Of a stretch of 57,993 nucleotides of DNA, positions 18,137 to 27,198 are shown one piece after another (position 1 is the first letter of the stretch; every line of letters starts with the position of its first letter). The stretch comes from Providencia heimbachae ATCC 35613 (GTDB taxonomy: Bacteria > Pseudomonadota > Gammaproteobacteria > Enterobacterales > Enterobacteriaceae): contig NZ_LXEW01000052.1 of assembly GCF_001655055.1 (NCBI RefSeq), positions 1 to 57,993 on the forward strand, read 5' to 3'. Under the pieces are notes generated by a model. That model worked only from the letters and a program-made list of their open reading frames with translations. It did not search any database and was not told the DNA's origin. Made by a program: the position numbers and the translations under genes.

Positions 18137-18685
18137 ATGGTTAAGCAATATGGATTTTTAATCAACACCAAAGATTGTTACGGATGCCGTACTTGTTCAA
18201 TGGCTTGTAAATCGGAAAATGTTACTCCACCGGGAGTGCTGTGGCGTAGAGTCCGCGAATTTAACCATGATTCACCCAATACACAGGCTTTTATTACGAT
18301 GTCTTGTAATCATTGTGATGACCCTCAATGCTTAAAAGTTTGTCCTGCAGATACTTACACAAAACGTGCCGACGGTATTGTGGTACAAGATCATGAAAAA
18401 TGTATTGGTTGCCAAATGTGTATTATGGCATGTCCTTATCATGCTCCTGTTTTTGACCCAGCAGAAGGGAAAACCAGTAAGTGCAATATGTGTGCAGAGC
18501 GTTTAGATGAAGAATTATTACCCCGCTGTGTTGAATCTTGCCCAACGGGAGCGATTGAATTCGGTGAAATATCCGAATTACGCAAAAAACACACGACCAA
18601 TTGGGAAGTGCTTGAAAAAAGATACAAGATGCCCGATCACACGATTAGTAACCCTAACATTGTTATTATTGGGATGGAGGACTAA
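18137..18685 (+). CDS. Four-cluster ferredoxin-like electron-transfer subunit (DmsB-like)
   Basis: 182 residues, slightly shorter than DmsB. Four cysteine groups of the DmsB/PsrB/NrfC type are visible: CYGCRTCSMAC (about 14-24), CNHCDDPQCLKVCP, CIGCQMCIMACP and CNMCAERLDEELLPRCVESC, enough for four [4Fe-4S] clusters. No signal peptide; the family is exported by hitch-hiking with the Tat-signal-bearing catalytic subunit. It starts three bases after the stop of the catalytic subunit and ends two bases before the membrane subunit. It passes electrons from the membrane anchor to the molybdenum subunit. Confidence 0.9.
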   Translation: MVKQYGFLINTKDCYGCRTCSMACKSENVTPPGVLWRRVREFNHDSPNTQAFITMSCNHCDDPQCLKVCPADTYTKRADGIVVQDHEKCIGCQMCIMACPYHAPVFDPAEGKTSKCNMCAERLDEELLPRCVESCPTGAIEFGEISELRKKHTTNWEVLEKRYKMPDHTISNPNIVIIGMED

Positions 18686-18687
18686 CC

Positions 18688-19506
18688 ATGGATATTAAAC
18701 ATATGGAACTCCCATTAGTATTCTTCACAGTAATGAGCCAATGGGGGATCGGTGCTATCTTGGCTCTGACAATTTATCAATTTAGTGCCACTAAAGATCA
18801 CCTTTTATCCGGTAAGTCACTGCGAAATGCAGTTGTTATCATTTGGCTGATTGAAGTTATCGGTTCTTCTATGTCGATGGGGCATTTAGGTGTTCCCCTA
18901 GAGGCATACCGTTCCGTTCTTGGTCTAAGCCATTCATGGCTAAGCAGAGAAGCAGTGACGTTTATTTTATTAAATGGTATCACGACATTATGGGCGCTAG
19001 CCTGTTGGTTACAACCAACGGCGAATGTACGTAATCAATTCTTAGGCAGCATAAGTGCGATTGGTGGTCTTGCAGCGATATTAGTCACAGCGCAAGTGTA
19101 TTATCAAATGCTTGCTCATCCACTTTGGCATTCACCTGCAACACAAATTGCGTTTATCGGCAGTGCAATTGTGCTTGGGTTTAGTTTTGTTGCATTATTT
19201 GTCACAGGACAAAAAAAACCATTACCAAAGGCGATAAAAATCGGTGTGTTAATCGGCGTTGCATTGGTACTCGTTGCTCAAATTATTCGCACACAAATAC
19301 CGGGAAGCCAAGTAGGTAGCTATCTACTGTGGTGGCAAGTGGTCATGAGTATGATACTGCCTAGTATGATCGCCAATAGATCCACTACGAAAACAGCGCC
19401 GAATAAAATATTGTTAATATTGATGATAGTGCTGATATTTAGTGGTGAATTAGCCGCCAGGGCATTGTTTTATGGAGGGGTTATGGTACAGGCTCCCTGG
19501 TTCTAA
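18688..19506 (+). CDS. DmsC-like membrane anchor and quinol-oxidising subunit
   Basis: 272 residues with about eight hydrophobic segments, like DmsC/YnfH. Features shared with DmsC-like anchors include an opening ELPLVFFTVMSQWGIGAI, SSMSMGHLGVPLEAYRSVLG and HSWLSREAVTF. It anchors the complex to the inner membrane and takes electrons from menaquinol. It follows the ferredoxin subunit by two bases. The operon then ends at the tandem repeat array; no maturation chaperone of the DmsD/TorD type is present, so assembly must use one encoded elsewhere. Confidence 0.88.
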   Translation: MDIKHMELPLVFFTVMSQWGIGAILALTIYQFSATKDHLLSGKSLRNAVVIIWLIEVIGSSMSMGHLGVPLEAYRSVLGLSHSWLSREAVTFILLNGITTLWALACWLQPTANVRNQFLGSISAIGGLAAILVTAQVYYQMLAHPLWHSPATQIAFIGSAIVLGFSFVALFVTGQKKPLPKAIKIGVLIGVALVLVAQIIRTQIPGSQVGSYLLWWQVVMSMILPSMIANRSTTKTAPNKILLILMIVLIFSGELAARALFYGGVMVQAPWF

Positions 19507-19514
19507 CAATCCTC

Positions 19515-20262
19515 GTCATATTTCGCGTTGTCTCTGCGTTGGCATCGCACACTCGCCCGAGTCACATACTCGTGTATGCTCCTCGGGTCTCACTTAGCTT
19601 GCCGCCTTGTTACAACACGAACTATTTAGAGGATTGCCTTTAGGTATTTCGTGTTGTCCCAGCGTTGGCGTTGCACTCTCGCCCGAGTCACATACTCGTG
19701 TATGCTCCTCGGGTCTCACTTAGCGTGCCGCCTTGTTACAACGCGAACGTTTTAGAGGATCACCTCGTCATACTTCGCGTTGCCCCAGCATTGGCGTCGC
19801 ACACTCGCCCGAGTCACATACTCGTGTATGCTCCTCGGGTCTCATTTAGCGTGCCGACTTGTTACAACACGAACGTTTTAGAGGATTGCCTTTAGGTATT
19901 TCGTGTTGCCCCAGCATTGGCGTCGGGCACCCGCCCGAGTTGCATATTTGAGTCTGTTCCTCGGGTCTCACTTAGCTTGCCGCCTTGTTACAACACGAAC
20001 GTTTTAGAGGATCACCTCGTCATATTTCGTGTTGCCCCAGCATTGGCGTCGCACACTCGCCCGAGTTACATATTTGAGTCTGTTCCTCGGGTCTCATTTA
20101 GCTTGCCGCCTTGTTACAACACGAACTATTTAGAGGATTGCCTTTAGGTATTTCGTGTTGTCCCTGCATTGGCGTTGCACACTCGGCCGAGTCACATACT
20201 TGTATCTGCTCCTCGTGTCTCATTTAGCTTGCCGCCTTGTTACAACACGAACTCTTTAGTTA
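19515..20262. repeat. Six tandem ERIC-like units with exact 126-bp period
   Basis: The same landmark (TTTCG or CTTCG before the conserved TGTTG/CGTTG) recurs at 19525, 19651, 19777, 19903, 20029 and 20155, spaced exactly 126 bases each time. Every unit has the ERIC core CACATACTCGTGTATGCTCC or a variant, flanked by inverted GTTG...CAAC ends. The linkers alternate between a CCTCGTCATA type (units 1, 3, 5) and a CCTTTAGGTA type (2, 4, 6), so the array is best seen as three copies of a 252-bp dimer. 126 is a multiple of three, so long open frames run through the array; these are not genes. Confidence 0.92.
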
Positions 20263-20277
20263 GTCCTTTATAATAAT

Positions 20278-20571
20278 TTATAGAGGGAATGCATTACCCA
20301 TCAACATAAGCTTAGATTCTGCTTTGCTGAACTCTTTGATTAAAGGGATAAGTCGTTGAAAATGCTCGGTGGCACAATGAATGTCTAAAGCTTCACGGTT
20401 TGGCCATTCTTCGACAAAAATAAAATGGCTTGGATCATTGTGATCAAGGTATAAATCGTAACTGATACACAAAGGTTCACGTTTTGTTGCTTCAATTAAT
20501 TCACGATATAAGGGGAGTACACTTTCAATTGCATCTTCGCGAATAAAATTCTCTGCAATAACTTTTAACAT
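20278..20571 (-). CDS. ABM-domain protein, putative quinol monooxygenase (YgiN/YcnE-like)
   Basis: 97 residues forming the dimeric alpha-beta fold of the antibiotic biosynthesis monooxygenase family. It starts MLKVIAENFIR and has the family helix and strand EPLCISYDLY and HFIFVEEWPNREALDIHCAT, ending near the conserved HF and I. Members act as small cofactor-free monooxygenases or heme- or quinone-handling proteins; the substrate here is unknown. It lies between the repeat array and rne, on the rne strand. The next gene upstream on that strand, rne, has its own terminator, so this is a single-gene unit. Confidence 0.8.
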   Translation of the reverse strand: MLKVIAENFIREDAIESVLPLYRELIEATKREPLCISYDLYLDHNDPSHFIFVEEWPNREALDIHCATEHFQRLIPLIKEFSKAESKLMLMGNAFPL

Positions 20572-20718
20572 AGCTCTTTCCTTTTATAATCCAAAATACT
20601 GTATATACATACATATAAACATACGGCTAGCATTAGCACAATAGTCTTAAGTTAAATTTATGATGATAATTTTTAATTGTAAATCTAAATATGAGGTTAT
20701 TTTGAGATATAGCAGGTA

Positions 20719-20752
20719 ATAAAAAAGCCTCAGTAGTTTCCTACCAAGGCTT
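20719..20752 (-). terminator. Rho-independent terminator of rne
   Basis: On the minus strand GCCTTGGTAG, a GAAA loop, then CTACTGAGGC pair along ten positions with two G-U pairs, followed by a T run. Confidence 0.9.
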
Positions 20753-20773
20753 CCTTGTTTCTAGTGTGGAAGA

Positions 20774-23700
20774 CTAGAAACTTGCTGGTTTTGCCATTTC
20801 AGACGTCGCAACATTAGATGCAACATGACCACCGGCACCACCTTTACCTTCAAAAGTAGAGGCTTCACGTTGATACTCTTTAATCTCAAACGTTGATGCT
20901 ACAGCATCAGGCGCAGGCGCTTTCGTCATTGGAGAATAAGCATAATGCTTGTGTAAACTAACCGTTTCGCGGGTAGTGACTACCGGAGCGGGTACTTCAA
21001 CTACTGGCGCAATTACTTGAGTTTCTTCGATTGTTGGCTCAATAGCGGTTTCAATCACAGTATCGATACTTTCAGCTTGTGCTGGCAATTCGATTACCTG
21101 TTCTTCAGCCGTTTCTTGAATACTTTCAACTTCTTCATTCGCAACAGTAGCAGGTTCAATATGCGTCTCAGTAGCCAATTCTTCTGTTGAAGTAGAGGCT
21201 TCAATAGAAGGTGATAGCACTTCAGCAACCGCTTCAGTTTTTTCGATTACAGGCTCAACAATTTGAGTTGCAACATCTTGTTCAACTGGCGTAGTTACTG
21301 ACTCTTCAACCGCAATAATTTCCATTTCCGGAGCAATAACAGCAATTTGTGACACCGTCACTTCAGCGGATTGATTTGCAATCGCACCTTGCTGTTCAAG
21401 CATTTCTTCATTCGTAATAATTGGGTAGCTCTCTTGCTGAGGCTGAACAATTGGGTAACGAATAAAGACTTTACCGGATGCGAGTTCAGGTGAAGCAACC
21501 GCTGCAACTAATGGCATTGGTGATTTATTCAAATGACGTTCATCGCGGAAACGACGGCGGCGTTGACCGCTAACACGTAAATGACGTGGTGAACGACGTG
21601 AGCGACGAGGAATGATCGTGTCTTGCTTTTCATCATCAGTCTCTTGGTCGTTAACATCTTGCAAGTCTTCGTCATTAATATTAGTCACTGAATAATCTTG
21701 GTTTGTGACTTTATTCTGCACAGCAACAACTGGCGCTGGTAATGCAGCAATAGGACTTGTTGTTACCGATACTGATTCAGTCACGATTGCGACTGGTTCA
21801 ACAGCGGCGACAACTTGGTCGTTATCCGTGATACGAATTTTTTGAGTCAGTTGGCGGCGTTGACGGCGAGGAGCGGCAGGGCGTTGCTCTTCTTCATCTT
21901 TAACCGCAGGTGCTTCAACATTATTCTGAGTTTCTTGCTGTGTCTTAACCGTTTGTTGCTGGCGCTTTTCATCTTGACGGCGGCGGCGCTCAGTACGTTG
22001 CTGGTCACGACGCTGCTGTTGGTTCTCATTATTGCTAGTCTCTGCAACGGGCTCATCTTGTTGGCTGGTACTTCTATTGTTTCTGCCTTTATTCCGATTT
22101 GTTGCATCGTCAGACGGAGCATTACGATTATTGCGGTTATCTCTATTATCACGATTGTCGCGATTGTCTTTATTTTCACGATTGTCGTTATTGTCATCGC
22201 GGTCACGGCGGTTATTATTGCGACGATTGTTATTACGACGATCATTATTACGGCGACGATCATTATTATAGTTTGGACGGCTCTTAGGCGCTGGCTGTTC
22301 AACGACTTTTTCTTCTTCGCCAAATAGGCCCTTAAAGAAGGCTGCAATTTTGCTAAATAGACCAGGTGTAGCGGGTTTATCAGACTTAGCGATAACCGGT
22401 GCTTTAGCGGGAATTTCTTTAGGTTGAATTGCAGGGGCTTCGACAGGCTCTTGCAATGCAAAAGCAGAGATAGCCGGTTGTTCAGGTGCTTTACGCTCAG
22501 ATGTTGGTTCTTCGATTTGATTCAGGGTTTCAGCTTCGTGGTATTGAGCTAAGTTATAGCTCAGGGTACTGACTTCTTCACCTTTACGAATACGGAGCAC
22601 ATGGAAGTGAGGCGTTTGCATCTGGTCATTTGGGACGATAATCACGCGAACATTACGTTGACGCTGTTCAATCTCGGTAACGGCGTTACGTTTTTCGTTC
22701 AGTAAGTAAGATGCGATTTGAACAGGAACAATCGCATGAACTTCATGAGTGTTTTCTTTTAATGCTTCTTCTTCAATTAAGCGAAGGACAGAAAGAGACA
22801 GTGACTCATTGTCACGGATAGTGCCTGTACCAGTACAACGCGGACACACGTGATGGCTTGATTCACCTAACGATGGGCTCAAACGTTGACGGGACATCTC
22901 TAGCAGGCCAAAACGAGAAATACGGGCGATTTGAATTCGCGCACGGTCTTGGCGCACCGCTTCACGTAAACGGTTTTCAACTTCACGTTGATGCCTAACT
23001 GGCGTCATATCGATAAAGTCGATAACAATTAAACCACCAAGGTCACGAAGACGTAATTGGCGTGCAATTTCATCAGCCGCTTCAAGGTTAGTACTAAATG
23101 CGGTTTCTTCGATATCACCACCACGAGTCGATCGTGAGGAGTTAATATCGATAGCGGTTAAAGCTTCAGTAGTATCGATAACCAGCGCGCCACCGGAAGG
23201 CAAACGCACTTCACGTTGGAACGCAGATTCGATTTGTGATTCGATTTGATAGTGGCTAAACAGCGGTACATCGCCGCTATAGTGTTTGATTTTGCTTGCA
23301 AAATCACCACGGCCAATTGCTTCAATATGGTTACGTGCCATTTCAACAACTTTAGGGTTGTCGATAAGTATCTCACCAATATCAGGGCGCAGATAATCAC
23401 GGAATGCGCGCACGATAACGTTACTTTCCTGATGAATAAGGAAAGGTGCAGGGCGATTTTCAGCAGCCTTTTGAATAGCATCCCAGTGACGTAGGCGATA
23501 AAGTAAATCTTGCTGCAGGGATTCTGCTGATTTACCAACGCCGGCAGTACGAACAATTAACCCCATACCTTCTGGGATTTCTAAACAAGACAATGCTTCT
23601 TTAAGTTCGGTACGGTCTTCACCTTCGATACGACGAGAAATCCCGCCTGCACGTGGGTTGTTTGGCATCAGGACAAGATAACTACCGGCTAAACTAATAA

Positions 23701-24055
23701 AGGTTGTTAACGCTGCACCTTTATTACCACGTTCTTCTTTATCAACTTGAACAATAACTTCTTGGCCTTCCTTTAGAACATCTTTGATGTTAGGACGACC
23801 TTGAGAGTGATAGTTGCTAGGGAAGTATTCACGAGAGATTTCTTTGATCGGAAGGAAACCATGTCTTTCAGCACCATAGTCTACGAAAGCAGCTTCAAGA
23901 CTCGGTTCGATACGTGTAATTTTACCTTTGTAAATATTTGCCTTTTTTTGCTCATGACCTGGGCTTTCAATATCCAAATCATAAAGACGTTGCCCGTCAA
24001 CAAGGGCAACACGCAGCTCTTCCTGTTGAGTTGCGTTGATTAACATTCTTTTCAT
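20774..24055 (-). CDS. rne: Ribonuclease E
   Basis: Essential endoribonuclease and scaffold of the RNA degradosome. 1093 residues (E. coli 1061). N-terminal catalytic half: S1 domain (about 35-125), the DNase I-like active site with [12 protein letters not shown] and [11 protein letters not shown] (the E. coli Asp303/Asp346 positions) and the zinc link CPRC (E. coli Cys404/407). C-terminal half, poorly conserved: the amphipathic membrane segment [13 protein letters not shown], an Asn/Asp/Arg-rich RNA-binding stretch with repeated DNR units, the [20 protein letters not shown] region next to the helicase site, [16 protein letters not shown] near the enolase site, and a C-terminal [11 protein letters not shown] PNPase-binding tail. 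The strand opposite the scaffold half shows long meaningless open frames. Confidence 0.97.
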   Translation of the reverse strand: MKRMLINATQQEELRVALVDGQRLYDLDIESPGHEQKKANIYKGKITRIEPSLEAAFVDYGAERHGFLPIKEISREYFPSNYHSQGRPNIKDVLKEGQEVIVQVDKEERGNKGAALTTFISLAGSYLVLMPNNPRAGGISRRIEGEDRTELKEALSCLEIPEGMGLIVRTAGVGKSAESLQQDLLYRLRHWDAIQKAAENRPAPFLIHQESNVIVRAFRDYLRPDIGEILIDNPKVVEMARNHIEAIGRGDFASKIKHYSGDVPLFSHYQIESQIESAFQREVRLPSGGALVIDTTEALTAIDINSSRSTRGGDIEETAFSTNLEAADEIARQLRLRDLGGLIVIDFIDMTPVRHQREVENRLREAVRQDRARIQIARISRFGLLEMSRQRLSPSLGESSHHVCPRCTGTGTIRDNESLSLSVLRLIEEEALKENTHEVHAIVPVQIASYLLNEKRNAVTEIEQRQRNVRVIIVPNDQMQTPHFHVLRIRKGEEVSTLSYNLAQYHEAETLNQIEEPTSERKAPEQPAISAFALQEPVEAPAIQPKEIPAKAPVIAKSDKPATPGLFSKIAAFFKGLFGEEEKVVEQPAPKSRPNYNNDRRRNNDRRNNNRRNNNRRDRDDNNDNRENKDNRDNRDNRDNRNNRNAPSDDATNRNKGRNNRSTSQQDEPVAETSNNENQQQRRDQQRTERRRRQDEKRQQQTVKTQQETQNNVEAPAVKDEEEQRPAAPRRQRRQLTQKIRITDNDQVVAAVEPVAIVTESVSVTTSPIAALPAPVVAVQNKVTNQDYSVTNINDEDLQDVNDQETDDEKQDTIIPRRSRRSPRHLRVSGQRRRRFRDERHLNKSPMPLVAAVASPELASGKVFIRYPIVQPQQESYPIITNEEMLEQQGAIANQSAEVTVSQIAVIAPEMEIIAVEESVTTPVEQDVATQIVEPVIEKTEAVAEVLSPSIEASTSTEELATETHIEPATVANEEVESIQETAEEQVIELPAQAESIDTVIETAIEPTIEETQVIAPVVEVPAPVVTTRETVSLHKHYAYSPMTKAPAPDAVASTFEIKEYQREASTFEGKGGAGGHVASNVATSEMAKPASF

Positions 24056-24366
24056 GTTGTTACTTACTCATTATTTTTTACTTTTAAATAAAGAGCAGCG
24101 AAAAAAAGAGCTACTGTAAACCGATGGCCTCATGATTTTTACAAAACCGCCTGCCTCCCGGCAGTCGTTCGTATAGAGACGCGCAATATTCGGTGAACCT
24201 GATTTTTAGATTAAAAATTCAGCGTTCTTAATCAGGATGCCGTAAATGTTTATACAAACGGAAGTTCCTAACCCAATAAGCTAAAATTCGTTGCTCGCTA
24301 ATTTATTTGATGTTGTTAAATGTCTTACGCCATTGCAGCATCGTTACGCCATCAAATAACAAATTC
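24056..24366 (-). promoter_or_regulatory. Long rne 5' leader, likely autoregulatory
   Basis: About 310 bases without a gene upstream of rne. In E. coli the rne messenger has a 361-base leader with hairpins through which RNase E regulates its own messenger; that is known for E. coli, inferred here. A GC-rich hairpin is visible on the minus strand at 24151-24164 (CTGCC, GGGA loop, GGCAG). The promoter was not fixed by eye; it probably lies near or beyond 24350, close to the repeat at 24367-24491. Confidence 0.5.
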
Positions 24367-24491
24367 TATACCCTTAGTCCTTCAAGCTACCTAGGTGTTA
24401 TCTTTGTCTAACTCCCGAACTACATATTCATCTATGCCCATTGGGGCAGTTCTACGCGATGCCTACATGTAACCCGACCTATTAGGGGTAT
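24367..24491. repeat. Diverged single ERIC-like repeat between rne and rluC
   Basis: About 125 bp with terminal inverted repeats (TATACCCTTAG left, ATTAGGGGTAT right) and inner arms CAAGCTACC and TACATGTAAC. The centre (CTACATATTCATCTATGCCC then ATTGGGG) is a degenerate ERIC core. It sits between the divergent genes rne and rluC, so it may form part of either leader. The remaining stretch to rluC (24492-24741) is AT-rich and shows nothing else. Confidence 0.7.
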
Positions 24492-24741
24492 CATTACATA
24501 AAACGACTACATAAAAGCCAATTCTTGTTTTTAAGCATCTTGGCCACTACATATTATTCCATTGTCATGTACATTATAGCAAGTTGCGACGTAACTTATA
24601 TGGAAATTTTATTTAGAAATAGGATTATTCAGGCAGAAAATAACCAATTTGAAAAAAAAGATAAAAAAAATTGCGGAGTCGGTATGATAGAGATAGCGAA
24701 TAAGTGCATATTTTAATCAATTAGAGTTAACGCAATCCTTA

Positions 24742-25701
24742 ATGAAAACACAAAACCAAGTACAATTTATTGATATTAGCGATGACGAAGCTGGCCAACG
24801 CATCGATAACTTTTTGTTAGCAAAGCTTAAAGGTGTCCCTAAGAGCCTGATTTATCGCATCATTCGTAAGGGTGAAGTCCGAGTAAATAAAGGGCGTATT
24901 AAGCCTGAATATAAGCTTTTGGCGGGCGATCAGGTCAGAGTTCCTCCTGTTAGAGTCGCAGAACGTGATACAGCACCCGTTTCAGCAAAATTAGATAAAG
25001 TTGCTGCGCTAGCCGATTGCATTTTGTATGAAGATGAATCGATATTGGTGATAAATAAACCATCAGGTACTGCTGTACACGGTGGTAGTGGTTTAAGCTT
25101 TGGTGTGATTGAAGGGCTGCGAGCTTTACGTCCTGAAGCGCGTTTTCTTGAACTAGTGCATCGTTTAGATAGAGATACCTCAGGTATTTTGCTGGTGGCA
25201 AAAAAACGTTCAGCATTGAGATCGTTACATGAGCAACTGCGCCTTAAGCAAATGCAAAAAGACTATTTAGCATTAGTGCGTGGAAATTGGCAGTCACACA
25301 TGAAAGTCGTTCAAGCACCGCTACTGAAAAACATTTTACAAAGTGGCGAGCGTATTGTGCGGGTTAACAGTGAAGGGAAAGCCTCTGAAACGCGATTTAA
25401 AGTTGAAGAGCGTTTCGATAATGCCACATTGGTAAAAGCAAGTCCTGTAACGGGTAGAACCCACCAGATCCGTGTTCATACCTTGCATGCCGGCCATCCT
25501 ATTGCTTTTGATGATCGTTATGGTGATAAGCAATTTGACAGCCAATTAGCAGGCACGGGGCTAAAACGTTTATTTCTTCACGCCAGTTCATTGAAGTTTA
25601 CTCACCCTAAAACCGGTGAAGAGATGTGTATCCAAGCACCATTGAATGCAGAATTAAATCAATGTCTGAAAGTGATGCGTTCGCGTAAAACAAACGCATA
25701 A
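24742..25701 (+). CDS. rluC: 23S rRNA pseudouridine synthase RluC
   Basis: Makes pseudouridine at 955, 2504 and 2580 of 23S rRNA in E. coli. 319 residues, equal to E. coli. N-terminal S4 RNA-binding domain (about 17-80; [20 protein letters not shown]), then the RluA-type catalytic domain with the catalytic aspartate motif [18 protein letters not shown] near residue 145 and [18 protein letters not shown]. It is divergent from rne as in E. coli. Confidence 0.96.
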   Translation: MKTQNQVQFIDISDDEAGQRIDNFLLAKLKGVPKSLIYRIIRKGEVRVNKGRIKPEYKLLAGDQVRVPPVRVAERDTAPVSAKLDKVAALADCILYEDESILVINKPSGTAVHGGSGLSFGVIEGLRALRPEARFLELVHRLDRDTSGILLVAKKRSALRSLHEQLRLKQMQKDYLALVRGNWQSHMKVVQAPLLKNILQSGERIVRVNSEGKASETRFKVEERFDNATLVKASPVTGRTHQIRVHTLHAGHPIAFDDRYGDKQFDSQLAGTGLKRLFLHASSLKFTHPKTGEEMCIQAPLNAELNQCLKVMRSRKTNA

Positions 25702-25707
25702 TCCTCT

Positions 25708-25730
25708 ACTGGCAGGTTCAACCTGCCAGT
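25708..25730. terminator. Hairpin between convergent rluC and maf
   Basis: ACTGGCAGG (25708-25716) pairs perfectly with CCTGCCAGT (25722-25730). No clear T run follows on either strand, so it may be a 3'-end stabiliser rather than a classic terminator. Confidence 0.6.
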
Positions 25731-25740
25731 GATATTTAAT

Positions 25741-26325
25741 TTAGTCTACGAGTGGGTTCACTCCATGCTGTCGTAACATATTGAGCAATAATATAATCGG
25801 TAACCCGATCAACGTATTTGGGTCCCGCCCATCCAATCGCTCAAATAAAGCGATACCAAGTCCTTCAGATTTAAAACTTCCTGCACATTGATAGGGTTCT
25901 TCTTTATGAAGGTAATGGGTGATTTCTACATCACTTAGTTGTCTAAAATACACATCAAATAACTCGCACTGAACATTGAATTGGCCTGTTTCAGTATCTA
26001 GCAAGCATAAGCCGGTATAAAAAGTCACCTTGTTACCGGAAGCCGCTTTAAGTTGTTTGAATGCATTATCAAATGAATGGGGTTTGCCCACAATTTTTTC
26101 ATTAATCACGCAGACTTGGTCAGAACCAATGATTAAATGTTGTGGGTACTGCAATGCCAAAGCATTCGCTTTACCTTGAGAGAGTCGAGTGACTAAAGCT
26201 TGTGCGGATTCATTCAGTATAGGGGATTCATCAATATTGGGCGCAGCCGCTAAAAAAGGTAATCCTAATTTTTTTAACAGGGCTTGCCGATACTCAGAAG
26301 TTGATGCCAAAATAATCGATTTCAT
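25741..26325 (-). CDS. yceF: Maf-like m7GTP pyrophosphatase YceF
   Basis: House-cleaning nucleotide pyrophosphatase; the E. coli YceF subfamily hydrolyses m7GTP. About 194 residues. The opening LASTSEYRQALLKKLGLPF, IIGSDQVC, GKPHSF and GSFKSEGLGIALFERLDGRD are Maf/YceF signatures. ATG 26325 (MKSIILASTS) is preferred over the in-frame TTG 26337 because it matches E. coli and has GAG upstream. It is convergent with rluC and divergent from yceD, as in E. coli. Confidence 0.93.
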   Translation of the reverse strand: MKSIILASTSEYRQALLKKLGLPFLAAAPNIDESPILNESAQALVTRLSQGKANALALQYPQHLIIGSDQVCVINEKIVGKPHSFDNAFKQLKAASGNKVTFYTGLCLLDTETGQFNVQCELFDVYFRQLSDVEITHYLHKEEPYQCAGSFKSEGLGIALFERLDGRDPNTLIGLPIILLLNMLRQHGVNPLVD

Positions 26326-26428
26326 GATTTTTCTCAAAACTCATAGCCAAAAGGGATAACTCATTTTAAACTATATACCGCAAAACCTGCGATTTTTGGT
26401 GAAAAGGCGAGTTTACCCCGCCTTTTTC

Positions 26429-26458
26429 TTTGACTATATCTCATTAGAAAGTTAATAT
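26429..26458 (+). promoter_or_regulatory. Strong sigma-70 promoter of yceD-rpmF with GC-rich discriminator
   Basis: TTGACT (26429-26434), an 18-base spacer, TAATAT (26453-26458), then GCGCGCC, a GC-rich discriminator of the type seen at stringently controlled promoters. The start site expected six to eight bases after the -10 falls at 26464-26467, directly before ATG 26468. Confidence 0.75.
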
Positions 26459-26467
26459 GCGCGCCTT

Positions 26468-26992
26468 ATGCAAAAGGTAAAATTACCCCTGACTATTGAT
26501 GCAAAGCGTACTGCTCAGAAAAACCTCGATTATGTCGGGACTTATACCCCTGAGCAAGTGACGAGAATTGCGGAATCGGTAGTCAGTGTAGACAGCGATG
26601 TTGATAGCGAATTATCATTTAAAATTGATAACCAACGCTTGACAGTAATAGAGGGTCGTTCCGTTACGGATGTCACTTTAGAATGTCAACGCTGCGGAAA
26701 AGATATTAAGCATCATGTCGACTTAACGTATTGTTTTAGTCCTGTCGTCAATGACGAAAAGGCCGAAGCATTACCGGAGAACTATGAACCTGTTCATGTA
26801 AATGAATTTGGTGAAATAGATTTGCTGGGAATGATAGAAGATGAAATAATTCTTTCCTTACCAGTTGTTCCGGTTCATGATTCTGAACACTGTGAAGTGT
26901 CCGAAGCGGACATGGTCTTTGGTGAACTGCCTCCTGAGGTAGAAAAACCAAACCCATTTGCCGTATTAGCCAGTTTAAAGAAAAGTACTTAA
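26468..26992 (+). CDS. yceD: 23S rRNA accumulation protein YceD (DUF177)
   Basis: 174 residues (E. coli 173), needed for normal 23S rRNA accumulation; the family is conserved next to rpmF in most bacteria. It has the MQKVKLPLT start, CQRCGK near residue 75, [20 protein letters not shown] and [20 protein letters not shown], all family landmarks. The start is fixed by identity with E. coli. Remarkably there is no ribosome site before ATG 26468, and the predicted transcription start is within a few bases of it, so the message may be nearly leaderless. rpmF follows after 12 bases. Confidence 0.94.
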   Translation: MQKVKLPLTIDAKRTAQKNLDYVGTYTPEQVTRIAESVVSVDSDVDSELSFKIDNQRLTVIEGRSVTDVTLECQRCGKDIKHHVDLTYCFSPVVNDEKAEALPENYEPVHVNEFGEIDLLGMIEDEIILSLPVVPVHDSEHCEVSEADMVFGELPPEVEKPNPFAVLASLKKST

Positions 26993-27004
26993 GGAGTAAG
27001 GTCA

Positions 27005-27175
27005 ATGGCCGTACAACAGAATAAACCAACTCGTTCAAAACGCGGTATGCGTCGTTCACATGATGCACTGACTGCAACCCTAGTATCAGTAGACAAAACT
27101 TCCGGTGAAACTCACCTGCGTCACAATGTGACTGCAGATGGCTATTACCGTGGCCGTAAGGTTATCAACAAGTAG
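27005..27175 (+). CDS. rpmF: 50S ribosomal protein L32
   Basis: Small large-subunit protein of 56 residues: [20 protein letters not shown], ending in [10 protein letters not shown]. Length and sequence agree with E. coli L32 (57 residues). AAGGAG lies just upstream (26990-26998). Co-transcribed with yceD and followed after 23 bases by plsX, the classic link between ribosome and membrane-lipid synthesis genes. Confidence 0.97.
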   Translation: MAVQQNKPTRSKRGMRRSHDALTATLVSVDKTSGETHLRHNVTADGYYRGRKVINK

Positions 27176-27198
27176 TTTTTAACTTACAAGTTGATACC

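Noticed and set aside
19665-20147. Two 76-codon open frames with repeated 42-residue units
   Set aside because: They lie wholly in the ERIC-like tandem array. The 126-bp period is a multiple of three, so any open frame repeats itself; no ribosome site or known protein.
21815-22327. 170-codon hydrophobic frame opposite the rne scaffold region
   Set aside because: It is the antisense of the Asn/Asp/Arg-rich repeats of RNase E, which reads as Ile/Val/Thr repeats. The same holds for other frames in this segment.
24525-24716. 63-codon frame before rluC
   Set aside because: AT-rich random-looking frame in the divergent promoter region with no ribosome site.
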